Position numbers and translations under genes: made by a program. Positions 1-7,011 of a DNA stretch of 36,132 nucleotides are shown here, in pieces; the first letter of the stretch is position 1, and the number at the start of each line of letters is the position of its first letter. The stretch is from the NCBI GenBank assembly GCA_030705695.1, contig JAUZPX010000002.1, forward strand, positions 1 through 36,132. Reading direction: 5' to 3'. The DNA is from Bacillota bacterium (lineage in GTDB: Bacteria; Bacillota; Clostridia; Oscillospirales; Acutalibacteraceae). The notes under the pieces were generated by a model that saw nothing but the letters and a program-made list of their open reading frames with translations, did not search any database and was not told where the DNA came from.

Positions 1-250
1 TTCCAATCGATTCACTTTGAAGACTTATTTTAAACTTATTTGCTGAAATATCGAATACAATAAGATGATTAACCACTTTTTCGTCAATTTCCTGCATTTC
101 GACCTGCTGAGTGCAGAGCAATTGCCCCTCTTCGCCCTTTTCAATGATCCAACTTGTATAGAAGCGAATCAGTTCATGCGAGCCACTAAAAGTAATTTTA
201 CCTGCTCCAATCCAACGTCCCGGAGAAAAAAGAAATGCATGCTGTTCCAT
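1..250 (-). CDS. Partial protein of unknown function, N-terminal 83 residues
   Basis: An open frame starts at the ATG at 250-248, overlaps the upstream rodA-type stop codon as TAATG, and runs off the left edge without a stop. The visible start is MEQHAFLFSPGRWIGAGKIT, followed by a soluble, beta-rich looking stretch with no signal peptide. The tight translational coupling to the RodA fragment argues that it is a real gene. I do not recognise a named domain. The SPGRWIGxGKITF and VEMQ patterns vaguely recall small conserved proteins of Gram-negative or chlamydial genomes, but this is memory only. It lies on the foreign-looking side of the join near 440, so it may not belong to the same organism as the rest of the window. 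Confidence 0.6.
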   Translation of the reverse strand, partial: MEQHAFLFSPGRWIGAGKITFSGSHELIRFYTSWIIEKGEEGQLLCTQQVEMQEIDEKVVNHLIVFDISANKFKISLQSESIG

Positions 251-441
251 TAAAACATGAACCTCCGGCTATAGATACTTTGTAAAATTCCCAGGGCAGT
301 CATTGTGGATAAGAGGGAAGAGCCTCCGTACGAAATTAGCACCAGAGGCACCCCTGTAATTGGTAAGAGGCCGCACATCATGCCTACATTGACCAGCATG
401 TGCATTGCCAAATAGACCGTTATCCCTGCAGAGAGCAAGCG
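250..441 (-). CDS. RodA/FtsW/SpoVE-family SEDS protein, C-terminal fragment
   Basis: This is the last ~63 residues of a SEDS peptidoglycan glycosyltransferase. The family signature is clear: a membrane segment (YLAMHMLVNVGMMCGLLP), then ITGVPLVLISYGGSSLL, then a final helix ending in SRRFMF. Full-length members have about 370-420 residues and ten membrane helices, so more than 80 percent is missing. The frame has no plausible start: the nearest is an internal TTG at 438. It collides at ~440 with a 5'-truncated argS on the other strand. The end (QSIYSRRFMF) and VPLVLISYGG resemble RodA of Gram-negative lineages more than clostridial SpoVE/FtsW. A sequencing join is as likely as a genuine pseudogene. 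Confidence 0.8.
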   Translation of the reverse strand, partial: RLLSAGITVYLAMHMLVNVGMMCGLLPITGVPLVLISYGGSSLLSTMTALGILQSIYSRRFMF

Positions 442-447
442 CCCATA
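436..447. other. Probable chimeric breakpoint
   Basis: Two genes on opposite strands are both cut here. The RodA-type gene loses its N-terminal part to the right and argS loses roughly its first 50-60 codons to the left. The RodA frame still makes family sense through the codons for GRLLSAGI (420-444), and the ArgS frame makes sense from APIMIANEI (439 onward). The exchange therefore falls within about a dozen bases. No insertion sequence, direct repeat or att-like sequence is visible at the joint. Confidence 0.65.
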
Positions 448-2040
448 ATGATTGCTAATGAAATTGCGGGCAAGCTGAAAGCAAATGAAATATTTTCCGA
501 AGTGACGGCAGTCGCTCCGGGATTTATAAATATTTGCCTAACAGACACTTTTCTTTCAAAGCTTTTAAACGATATGTATAGCGATGAGCGTCTTAATCTT
601 CCGCTTCTAAATCCTAAAACGATTGTTGTTGATTTCGGCGGCCCGAACGTTGCCAAACCCCTTCATGTAGGTCACCTTCGCTCCGCAATTATCGGAGATT
701 CTCTTTGCCGACTTGCCCGTTTTTTGGGTTACAATGTCATCGGTGATGTGCATTTAGGCGATTGGGGATTGCAAATGGGCATGGTTATAGCGGAAATAAA
801 ACGCACTCAACCTAATCTTCCGTATTTTCAGCCTGATTTTTGCGGTGAATATCCTAATGTTTCGCCTGTTACGGTTGACGAATTGAACGTACTGTATCCA
901 ACTGCTTCCGCACGTGCGAAAGTTGATGAAGATTTCGCAAAAGAAGCCGCTCAGGCTACAGTCGAGCTTCAAGACCGCAGAGCAGGTTACATGGCATTGT
1001 GGCGTCATATTTGGAATGTCTCCGTTGAAGACTTAAAGAAAAATTACGATATTTTAGGCGTTCATTTTGATAAATGGTACGGCGAAAGCGATGCAGATGA
1101 ATATATTCCTCAGGTGATGAATCGCCTGAAAGAACGCAATTTGCTCCGTGAATCCGACGGTGCACAGGTTGTCGATGTAGCCCGTGACGACGACAAAGAA
1201 CCTATGCCCCCCATGCTTATAGTTAAATCCAACGGAGCCGATATTTACGGCACCACTGACCTCGGCACGCTTATTCAGCGTATGCAGGATTGGAACCCTG
1301 ATGAAATCTGGTATGTCGTTGATAACCGCCAAGCTTTACACTTTAAACAAGTATTTCGTTGTGCCACTCTTTCAGGAATTTTATCTGATCAAACCGTATG
1401 TTCACATATAGGCTTCGGCACAATGAACGGCAAAGACGGCAAGCCCTATAAAACACGTGACGGCGGTGTAATGCGGCTTTCAGATATGATTGAAACCGTT
1501 ACCTCCAATGCGTACAGCAAAGCAAATGAATCTGACGTTATTGACGAAGAAGACAAAAAGACAGCTATTGCACAACTCGTTGGAGTCGCTGCAATGAAAA
1601 TAGGAGATATGGTAAACCATCGCACAAAAGATTATATTTTTGACATGGAACGTTTTCTTGCATCAGAAGGTAAAACAGGACCATATCTGCAGTATACTGC
1701 TGTACGTATTAATTCCGTTCTGAAGAAAGCAATTGATATAAACGCCAATTTTGGTGAGATTATAACACCTGCTACAAGCACTGAACGTGAACTGATGCTT
1801 TCATTAATCTCTGTTTCGGAAGCATTGTTGCGTGCCCTCTCTGAAAAGGCTCCTAATGTAATTTGTGAAAAGCTTTTTGAAATCACAGGCATCTTTAATC
1901 GTTTTTATTTTGAAAATAAAATTCTTACTTGCCAGGACGAAAAACAGCGCAGTTCATGGCTTACACTTTTAAATGCCACCTACCGAATGATTCAAATATT
2001 GCTTAGCCTTTTAGGTGTAGGTATTCCAGAACAAATGTAA
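436..2040 (+). CDS. argS: Arginyl-tRNA synthetase, 5'-truncated
   Basis: This class I synthetase charges tRNA-Arg in the cytoplasm. The catalytic core has the HIGH-type motif in KPLHVGHLRS. In place of a canonical KMSKS loop it has KPYKTRDGGVM, a variant found in one ArgRS clade. The C-terminal DALR anticodon-binding helices (GPYLQYTAVRINSVLKKA to LLSLLGVGIPEQM) are complete. The N-terminal additional domain is only partly present: homology starts at about APIMIANEIAGKL, so ~50-60 residues including the true start are absent. An in-frame ATG at 400 exists, but the intervening codons are antisense to the RodA fragment and do not resemble ArgS. If the join is real this copy would probably be non-functional; if it is an assembly error the gene is normal. 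It is followed directly by a terminator. Confidence 0.93.
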   Translation, partial: QAPIMIANEIAGKLKANEIFSEVTAVAPGFINICLTDTFLSKLLNDMYSDERLNLPLLNPKTIVVDFGGPNVAKPLHVGHLRSAIIGDSLCRLARFLGYNVIGDVHLGDWGLQMGMVIAEIKRTQPNLPYFQPDFCGEYPNVSPVTVDELNVLYPTASARAKVDEDFAKEAAQATVELQDRRAGYMALWRHIWNVSVEDLKKNYDILGVHFDKWYGESDADEYIPQVMNRLKERNLLRESDGAQVVDVARDDDKEPMPPMLIVKSNGADIYGTTDLGTLIQRMQDWNPDEIWYVVDNRQALHFKQVFRCATLSGILSDQTVCSHIGFGTMNGKDGKPYKTRDGGVMRLSDMIETVTSNAYSKANESDVIDEEDKKTAIAQLVGVAAMKIGDMVNHRTKDYIFDMERFLASEGKTGPYLQYTAVRINSVLKKAIDINANFGEIITPATSTERELMLSLISVSEALLRALSEKAPNVICEKLFEITGIFNRFYFENKILTCQDEKQRSSWLTLLNATYRMIQILLSLLGVGIPEQM

Positions 2041-2057
2041 AAAAATAAAAACAAAAT

Positions 2058-2089
2058 GTTCTTGGAATAAATTCTAAGAACGTTTTTTT
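2058..2089 (+). terminator. Rho-independent terminator of argS
   Basis: An 11-bp stem (GTTCTTGGAAT with ATTCTAAGAAC, one G-T pair) is followed by a run of seven T, 18 bases after the argS stop. Confidence 0.85.
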
Positions 2090-2129
2090 GTTTCGAAAAT
2101 AATCTTATTAAATAAAAAAATCAATGTTT

Positions 2130-2164
2130 AAAAAGAACGACCTCGGGAATTTTCTCCCGAGGTC
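2130..2164 (-). terminator. Rho-independent terminator of the dockerin gene
   Basis: A perfect 10-bp stem (GACCTCGGGA with TCCCGAGGTC) has a 6-base loop. On the minus strand it is followed by GTTCTTTTT. It lies 16 bases beyond the dockerin gene stop. Confidence 0.85.
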
Positions 2165-2179
2165 ATATTATTTATTTCC

Positions 2180-4156
2180 TTATTGTACACCTAAATGTGT
2201 TACCATGCCTGCAAGATATTTCTGAATCAGCGTAGCATCTTTCAGATTTATTGTTTTATCCTGGTTTGCATCACATGCAAGCTTTTGATAATCATCAAGG
2301 CTTGCTATCATTCCTGCCAGATATTTCTGTAAATATGTAGCGTCTTTCAATGAAACCACACCATCTTTGTTTGCATCGCCAAGAACGTACTGAATCGGAT
2401 TTGTCGCTGGGCTAGTCGCAGGATTTGTAACGATACTCGTTGGCTTGGTTGCAGGAATCGTTACCGGATTCGTTACTGGGTTTGTAACAGGATTTGTTAC
2501 TGGATTAGAAGCAATTGTTGCTGTAGTGCTTGGTTGTTGTGAACCTAGGTTACCAATACGTGCAAAAGGAACTGTAATCACGTCGTTATCTTCTTTTTCA
2601 GCAGAAGTTGAAGGATCAAAGGAATACGGCTGATCTGCATTGTCAATCATGGAAGGATCATGAGGTAAGCAGTTCATACCTGATGTTCCGAATGTGCTGA
2701 TTTTCATGATGCCGATACCGTTTGTCTCGAGATAGTTTTTGTCAATTCCAAGCTCAGAGAAAGGAATGGACATTTCATATGTCATATCAAGTTTTTTGTT
2801 ATGGCTGAGGGTATCAAAATCCACCCAATTGGAGGATGCATCGTATGTATCACCAATTTTTCTTCCGCCTTGTGAACCATAGCCGCCGTTTACACCATAA
2901 AGGCTTGTATCAAGAATACCGTTACCCCATTTGAGTGAAATATCGGTTGCTTTTGAGGCGCCTTGTTCAACAAATTTACCGTTATCATTACAATGGTAAA
3001 CATATGGGCCGTTAGAACCGTTTGTTGAGCATGCAATCATTGTATCCATATGTGTTGTAAAGTTTATGTTAGAACCCCATAATGTCTTTTCAGTTGTAGT
3101 TGAGTTATCGCATGCTTTTGTAGGATCTGTGCTGAATGCGAGGAAAATAGGCATATTGTTAATCCATAAATTGCCCTGTGAAAGCGGGAAGTCTTCAGAA
3201 GGATCAACAATGTCACTCACGTTTGCCATTTCCCACATGAGATAGAGTTTATCATTATCCCAGCAAGCATATAAAGCATAGTCATCCATTGCAATTTCGT
3301 GCATTGCGGAGCATCCTGTTGAATCTTGGAAATAATATACACGGGGATCGTCATTAGCAACGCCCTGTGCAATTTTCATTGATGAAGTCCATTCGCTCGG
3401 TGAGCCGTCAACTGTGACTGTAGATTCTTTACCTACCTGACCGTTTGGATTAGTTCCATAATAACCTCCAACGGCAGGAGTTGTATGACCGTCATCTCCG
3501 GCTGCTACAGGAGATTTTTTGTTGTATGTATATGTTTCTGTATCTGTACCGTTAGCGTTTGTTGCATCCAATTTCAACGTAGTTGAAGAGCCAACAGCAA
3601 TACCTGTACCCATTGTAATGGTTGTTGTGCCTGAAAAGCTTACTGCAGTTGCAGAATCAATCTGATACGTTGCTGTGGTTGCGTTATTAACAGTTACAGT
3701 TAAGCTAAGCGTATCTGTAGTAAAGTTTGAACCTGAAGCCTTACTTACAGTAAATGACGGTTTTGCTTTTGTTGTATCATAAGTAGACCATTTGTTTGTA
3801 GCATAATCATAAATCTGATTAGCTCCGGGATAAGCCAAGTCTGCTGTTTGACTTGCGCCGTTGTTACTAAAGATTATTTGTTTGTAGTCCTTATCAAATG
3901 TGAAAGAGTAAACTGTTCCAGATACCTTTGTCATTGCCACACCCGGCCATGCACTATTGGAAATTGTTGGTGAAACCGTCTGATTCCATGCATAACAGCA
4001 AGGCGTTGTCCATGTTGCAGGTGCATTGAAATACACGATATCTCCCGTGGCGGCTTTTGCATTTATGATATCGTTTACATTTGCTGCCAAAAAAACAGTG
4101 GCGAGTAATATAACCGACAGGACAATGCTTGTTATTTTGTGACTTTTACAAACCAT
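2180..4156 (-). CDS. Secreted starch-binding dockerin protein without catalytic domain
   Basis: This 658-residue exported protein begins with a signal peptide (hydrophobic core ~9-25, likely cleavage after NAKA at 35). Residues ~38-115 look like a CBM26-type starch-binding module (VYFNAPATWTTP, NSAWPGVAM, KQIIFSNNG). Residues ~130-215 are a beta-sandwich repeat of the kind found in amylases. Residues ~240-560 resemble a CBM9/DOMON-like domain (EWTSSMKIAQG, DNDKLYLMWEMANV). A Thr/Pro/Asn linker with NPVT repeats leads to a C-terminal type I dockerin (~591-658). It has two calcium loops, DANKDGVVSLKD and DANQDKTINLKD, each followed by QKYLAGM. No hydrolase motif is visible, so the likely role is substrate attachment on a cohesin-bearing scaffold, as in amylosome-type complexes. 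The start has AGAGGG upstream. It is monocistronic, with its own promoter and terminator. Confidence 0.88.
   Translation of the reverse strand: MVCKSHKITSIVLSVILLATVFLAANVNDIINAKAATGDIVYFNAPATWTTPCCYAWNQTVSPTISNSAWPGVAMTKVSGTVYSFTFDKDYKQIIFSNNGASQTADLAYPGANQIYDYATNKWSTYDTTKAKPSFTVSKASGSNFTTDTLSLTVTVNNATTATYQIDSATAVSFSGTTTITMGTGIAVGSSTTLKLDATNANGTDTETYTYNKKSPVAAGDDGHTTPAVGGYYGTNPNGQVGKESTVTVDGSPSEWTSSMKIAQGVANDDPRVYYFQDSTGCSAMHEIAMDDYALYACWDNDKLYLMWEMANVSDIVDPSEDFPLSQGNLWINNMPIFLAFSTDPTKACDNSTTTEKTLWGSNINFTTHMDTMIACSTNGSNGPYVYHCNDNGKFVEQGASKATDISLKWGNGILDTSLYGVNGGYGSQGGRKIGDTYDASSNWVDFDTLSHNKKLDMTYEMSIPFSELGIDKNYLETNGIGIMKISTFGTSGMNCLPHDPSMIDNADQPYSFDPSTSAEKEDNDVITVPFARIGNLGSQQPSTTATIASNPVTNPVTNPVTNPVTIPATKPTSIVTNPATSPATNPIQYVLGDANKDGVVSLKDATYLQKYLAGMIASLDDYQKLACDANQDKTINLKDATLIQKYLAGMVTHLGVQ
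2448..2507 (-). repeat. Short tandem repeat encoding the NPVT linker
   Basis: Imperfect 12-base units encode the repeated NPVT motif between the central domain and the dockerin. Such codon repeats can expand or contract by slippage and change linker length. Confidence 0.75.
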
Positions 4157-4206
4157 TTTTCCATCCCTCTTAATTTAGTTATTTTTGCATAATTTATAGC
4201 ATAAAT

Positions 4207-4235
4207 AGTATATCAATTCTTTTTTATTATGTCAA
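4207..4235 (-). promoter_or_regulatory. Sigma-A promoter of the dockerin gene
   Basis: On the minus strand, TTGACA (4235-4230), a 17-base spacer and TATACT (4212-4207) lie ~50 bases upstream of the start codon. The rest of the 4157-4406 intergenic region is A/T-rich, with a second, divergent promoter. Confidence 0.75.
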
Positions 4236-4333
4236 AAGCTTCTGCTTAAAAAAATTTTTTTTGTAGCAATGTACAGAAAACTCAGATAATATTATCTATG
4301 TTGCACAAGTCCACAAAAAACTATTTAATTCTC

Positions 4334-4362
4334 TTGAAAAAATTAAATAATATCATTATAAT
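4334..4362 (+). promoter_or_regulatory. Sigma-A promoter of the dCMP deaminase gene
   Basis: TTGAAA (4334-4339), a 17-base spacer and a consensus TATAAT (4357-4362) lie 45 bases before the ATG. A GGGGAG ribosome site is at 4391. Confidence 0.78.
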
Positions 4363-4406
4363 TATAGTAAATTTTGCTATTAATAATAATAGGGGAGACA
4401 ATTTAA

Positions 4407-4895
4407 ATGAATCGTATTGACAAGGAAAATTACTATCTTGACATTGCTGAGACTGTTTTGGAAAGAGGAACATGCCTGCGCAGAAATTTTGGTGCACTTA
4501 TTGTCAATAACGATCAAATTATCTCCACCGGGTATGTTGGAGCACCAAGAGGCAGAAAAAATTGCATAGATACAGGTGCCTGTGTTCGCGAAAATTTAAA
4601 TGTCCCAAGAGGTGAACGATATGAGCTTTGTCGCTCGGTTCATGCAGAAGCAAATGCAATAATTCACGCATCTCGAAATGATATGATTGGTGCGACTCTT
4701 TATCTTGTGGGTAAAGATGCAAAAACAGGAGATTATGTTGAAAACGCCAGCCCTTGCTCCATGTGTAAGCGCATGATTATCAATGCTGGGATTGTCCGTG
4801 TAGTAATCCGCAACAAAAAATCCGAATTCACTGCCGTTTACGTTGAAGACTGGGTTGAAAATGACGAATCTCTTGAAGGTGTTCGGGGATATTAA
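4407..4895 (+). CDS. comEB: dCMP deaminase, ComEB-type
   Basis: This cytoplasmic zinc deaminase converts dCMP to dUMP for thymidylate synthesis. The 162 residues match the usual length. The zinc and catalytic residues are the HAE motif (H79, E81) and PCSMC (C117, C120). A second Cys-rich patch (C53, C59, C75) is typical of the dCMP rather than cytidine/riboflavin deaminases. The start has GGGGAG 10 bases upstream. In Bacilli this family sits in the competence operon comE; here it has its own promoter and is followed by a hemolysin-III-type gene, so a competence role is not implied. Confidence 0.92.
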   Translation: MNRIDKENYYLDIAETVLERGTCLRRNFGALIVNNDQIISTGYVGAPRGRKNCIDTGACVRENLNVPRGERYELCRSVHAEANAIIHASRNDMIGATLYLVGKDAKTGDYVENASPCSMCKRMIINAGIVRVVIRNKKSEFTAVYVEDWVENDESLEGVRGY

Positions 4896-4931
4896 ATGCA
4901 TATATTAAAATAACATTGGAGGCTCATAGCT

Positions 4932-5693
4932 TTGAAATCAAATAAACCGAAATCACATAATGCAGTAAAAGTAGATTGCTCAGATAATAGCGAAGACATA
5001 CGGGAACGCACGAAAACGAATTCTAATTCTACAAGCAAATACGTAAAGCAATACACACTTGGCGAGGAAATTTTCAATTCCGTAACTCATGGTGCAGGCA
5101 GTTTACTTGCAATTGCAGGAACCGTTGTCTTATTAGTTTTTTCTGTAATTTATGGCGATGCCTGGTGCGTGGTAAGTGCTGCAATTTACGGCTTCACGCT
5201 TATCTGTCTGTACACGATGTCAACGCTATACCACTCAATAACACATGTAAATGCAAAGCACTTTTTCAGGATAATGGATCATAACACGATTTTTATTCTG
5301 ATTGCAGGAACATACACGCCCTATATGCTTGTCACCTTACATGGGACTTTTGGTTGGACAATATTAGGCATAATTTGGGGTACTGCCGCTATTGGAATCA
5401 CTTTAAACTCCATCGACCTTGAGAAGTTCCGTAAGCCTTCTGTAGTTCTTTATTTGATTATGGGCTGGGCTATTGTTTTTGCTATACCCTCATTAATAAA
5501 TAATTTTGGTAATTCCAGCTTGGCGTTAGTATTTTTGATGGTTGGCGGCATTTTCTATACTGTCGGCATTGTTTTCTATGCAATCAAGAAAATAAAATAC
5601 TTCCACTCGATTTGGCATTTGTTTACCATCGGCGGAAGTATATTTCACTATTTTTCAATTTTCATTGCACTGACTAATCAAAGACATATTTAA
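4932..5693 (+). CDS. Hemolysin III / YqfA family (PAQR-like) membrane protein
   Basis: A polar N-terminal tail of ~45 residues is followed by seven predicted membrane helices. Family marks are GEEIFNSVTHGAGSLLA at the first helix, STLYHS in helix 3, FRIMDHNTIFILIAGTYTP, and the final FHSIWHLFTIGGSIFHYFSI. The conserved His, Ser and Asp residues form a zinc site in PAQR-type proteins, which are thought to be integral hydrolases. Despite the name, few members are proven hemolysins. The start is TTG at 4932, chosen because GGAGG lies 9 bases before it and no better ATG exists. It is probably co-transcribed with the deaminase. Its stop overlaps the convergent pduL stop by four bases. Confidence 0.9.
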   Translation: MKSNKPKSHNAVKVDCSDNSEDIRERTKTNSNSTSKYVKQYTLGEEIFNSVTHGAGSLLAIAGTVVLLVFSVIYGDAWCVVSAAIYGFTLICLYTMSTLYHSITHVNAKHFFRIMDHNTIFILIAGTYTPYMLVTLHGTFGWTILGIIWGTAAIGITLNSIDLEKFRKPSVVLYLIMGWAIVFAIPSLINNFGNSSLALVFLMVGGIFYTVGIVFYAIKKIKYFHSIWHLFTIGGSIFHYFSIFIALTNQRHI

Positions 5694-6262
5694 GATATTA
5701 CAATACCTTCAACAGTTCCAGAAAGTCCTGCGGCATTGGCTTCGTCTGTGTCGATATGTACAGCAGGGGCATAAGAAGCGTTCACACGGGCAACAACATC
5801 ATCAAAAATGATTTTTCTGCCCTCGGCACCTACTGCTACCTTTACAATCTGCTGGTCGTTAATACCGAATTTCTCTGCTGTTGGCGGATCAAGATGAATA
5901 TGGCGCTTTGCTACAATAATACCACATTCGATTTCACATTCGCCTGCAGGACCTATCAACTTGCATCCTGGTGTTCCTGAAACATCACCTGACTCTCTTA
6001 TAGGAGCTTTAACTCCGATTTTAAATGTATCAGTAAGTGACATCTCAACTTGGGTATCTTTTCTGTAAGGCCCTAAAATTGACATTGTCAGCTGACCTTT
6101 CGGACCAACTACCGTAACTTTTTCTTCGCAGGCAAATTGCCCTGGCTGTGAGAGATCTTTTTTATTTGTAAGCTTTGCGTTTTCGCCGAAAAGCTTGTAA
6201 AAATCCTTCTCAGATACATGAATGTGACGTGCTGATGTTTCAACTATAATTTTGTTTTCCAT
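5690..6262 (-). CDS. pduL: Phosphate propanoyl/acetyltransferase, PduL type
   Basis: PduL interconverts acyl-CoA and acyl-phosphate and is unrelated to the classical Pta enzyme. Both halves of the duplicated beta-barrel domain show the metal-binding histidine motifs: SARHIHVS near the N-terminus and AKRHIHL in the middle. The chosen start (MENKIIVETS) is preceded by GAAAGGCAG; a longer frame to 6325 adds an unlikely 21-residue leader. There is no N-terminal encapsulation helix and no shell-protein genes nearby. It is probably a cytosolic enzyme making acetyl-phosphate for ATP and acetate in fermentation rather than a microcompartment part. The gene is solitary and convergent with the hemolysin-III gene. 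Confidence 0.93.
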   Translation of the reverse strand: MENKIIVETSARHIHVSEKDFYKLFGENAKLTNKKDLSQPGQFACEEKVTVVGPKGQLTMSILGPYRKDTQVEMSLTDTFKIGVKAPIRESGDVSGTPGCKLIGPAGECEIECGIIVAKRHIHLDPPTAEKFGINDQQIVKVAVGAEGRKIIFDDVVARVNASYAPAVHIDTDEANAAGLSGTVEGIVIS

Positions 6263-6411
6263 TTTTTCTGCCTTTCTTCGTGTTGCTATGATTAAAATAC
6301 TGTTCGCTTTATTGTATAATATCAAGATTGATTTTTCAACTGAAACTTTAATTTTTAAGAAATTTGTTTAAATTTGTCAATATATAAAATAATTAAGAGG
6401 ATGTCGATTTT

Positions 6412-6984
6412 TTGATTCAAACCTGGAAAGAACTTGAAACTGAATGTAAGTCGTGCCGAAAATGCGGACTTTGTGAAACACGAAATAATGTTGTTTTCGG
6501 GGTAGGAAAAAAGGACGCCGAAGTTTTGTTTATCGGCGAAGGCCCCGGAGAAAAAGAGGACTTGCAAGGCGAGCCGTTTGTTGGACGTGCTGGGCAACTT
6601 CTTGATAAAATGCTGGCAGCCGTAGATCTTAGTCGAGAAAACAACATATATATAGCTAATATTGTTAAATGCAGACCACCGAAAAATCGTGATCCGCTTC
6701 CAGAAGAACAAGAAGCATGCATCAATTGGCTTAGAAATCAAGTTATGCTTATGCGTCCGAAAATTATTGTAGCTCTTGGCCGTATTGCCGCAATGCAGAT
6801 TATCAAACCTGATATCAAAATTACAAAAGAACACGGTATTTTCTTCGAAAGAAAAAATGTTCTTATGATGGCTACTTTACATCCTGCTGCACTTTTACGA
6901 AATCCAAATCAAAAGCCTGCCGCTTTTGAAGATTTCATAAAGCTTCGTGATAAGATTAATGAAATTTGTGAAAGAACATATTAA
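6412..6984 (+). CDS. Uracil-DNA glycosylase, family 4 (iron-sulfur)
   Basis: It removes uracil from DNA to start base-excision repair. Motif 1 is GEGPGEKED (42-50) and motif 2 is HPAALLRNP near the C-terminus. The four 4Fe-4S cysteines are C15, C18, C87 and C103, with the 16-residue spacing between the last two that is usual in family 4. The length of 190 is normal. The start is TTG at 6412 with AAGAGG 12 bases upstream; an ATG at 6401 hits a stop after four codons. These proteins are often annotated as phage SPO1 DNA polymerase-related. A terminator follows directly. Confidence 0.93.
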   Translation: MIQTWKELETECKSCRKCGLCETRNNVVFGVGKKDAEVLFIGEGPGEKEDLQGEPFVGRAGQLLDKMLAAVDLSRENNIYIANIVKCRPPKNRDPLPEEQEACINWLRNQVMLMRPKIIVALGRIAAMQIIKPDIKITKEHGIFFERKNVLMMATLHPAALLRNPNQKPAAFEDFIKLRDKINEICERTY

Positions 6985-7011
6985 AAAAGACCGCTTTTGC
7001 GGTCTTTTTTT
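6983..7011. terminator. Bidirectional terminator between convergent genes
   Basis: A GACCGC stem with a four-base loop is flanked by six A on one side and seven T on the other. It can therefore end transcription of the glycosylase gene (+) and of the mprF-like gene (-). Confidence 0.9.

Noticed and set aside
400..435. ATG at 400 as the true start of argS
   Set aside because: The 12 codons before 436 are antisense to the RodA fragment and do not resemble any ArgS N-terminus; the frame is open there by chance across the join.
2448..2507. Possible CRISPR-like or regulatory tandem repeat
   Set aside because: Units are 12 bases, in frame, and encode a typical Pro/Thr linker; there are no spacers.
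2445..2633. Plus-strand frame with repeated FVTG units
   Set aside because: It is the antisense of the NPVT linker of the dockerin protein; the repetitiveness comes from the real gene.
6263..6325. Upstream N-terminal extension of pduL
   Set aside because: The extra 21 residues lie before a good ribosome site and do not look like a microcompartment targeting helix.
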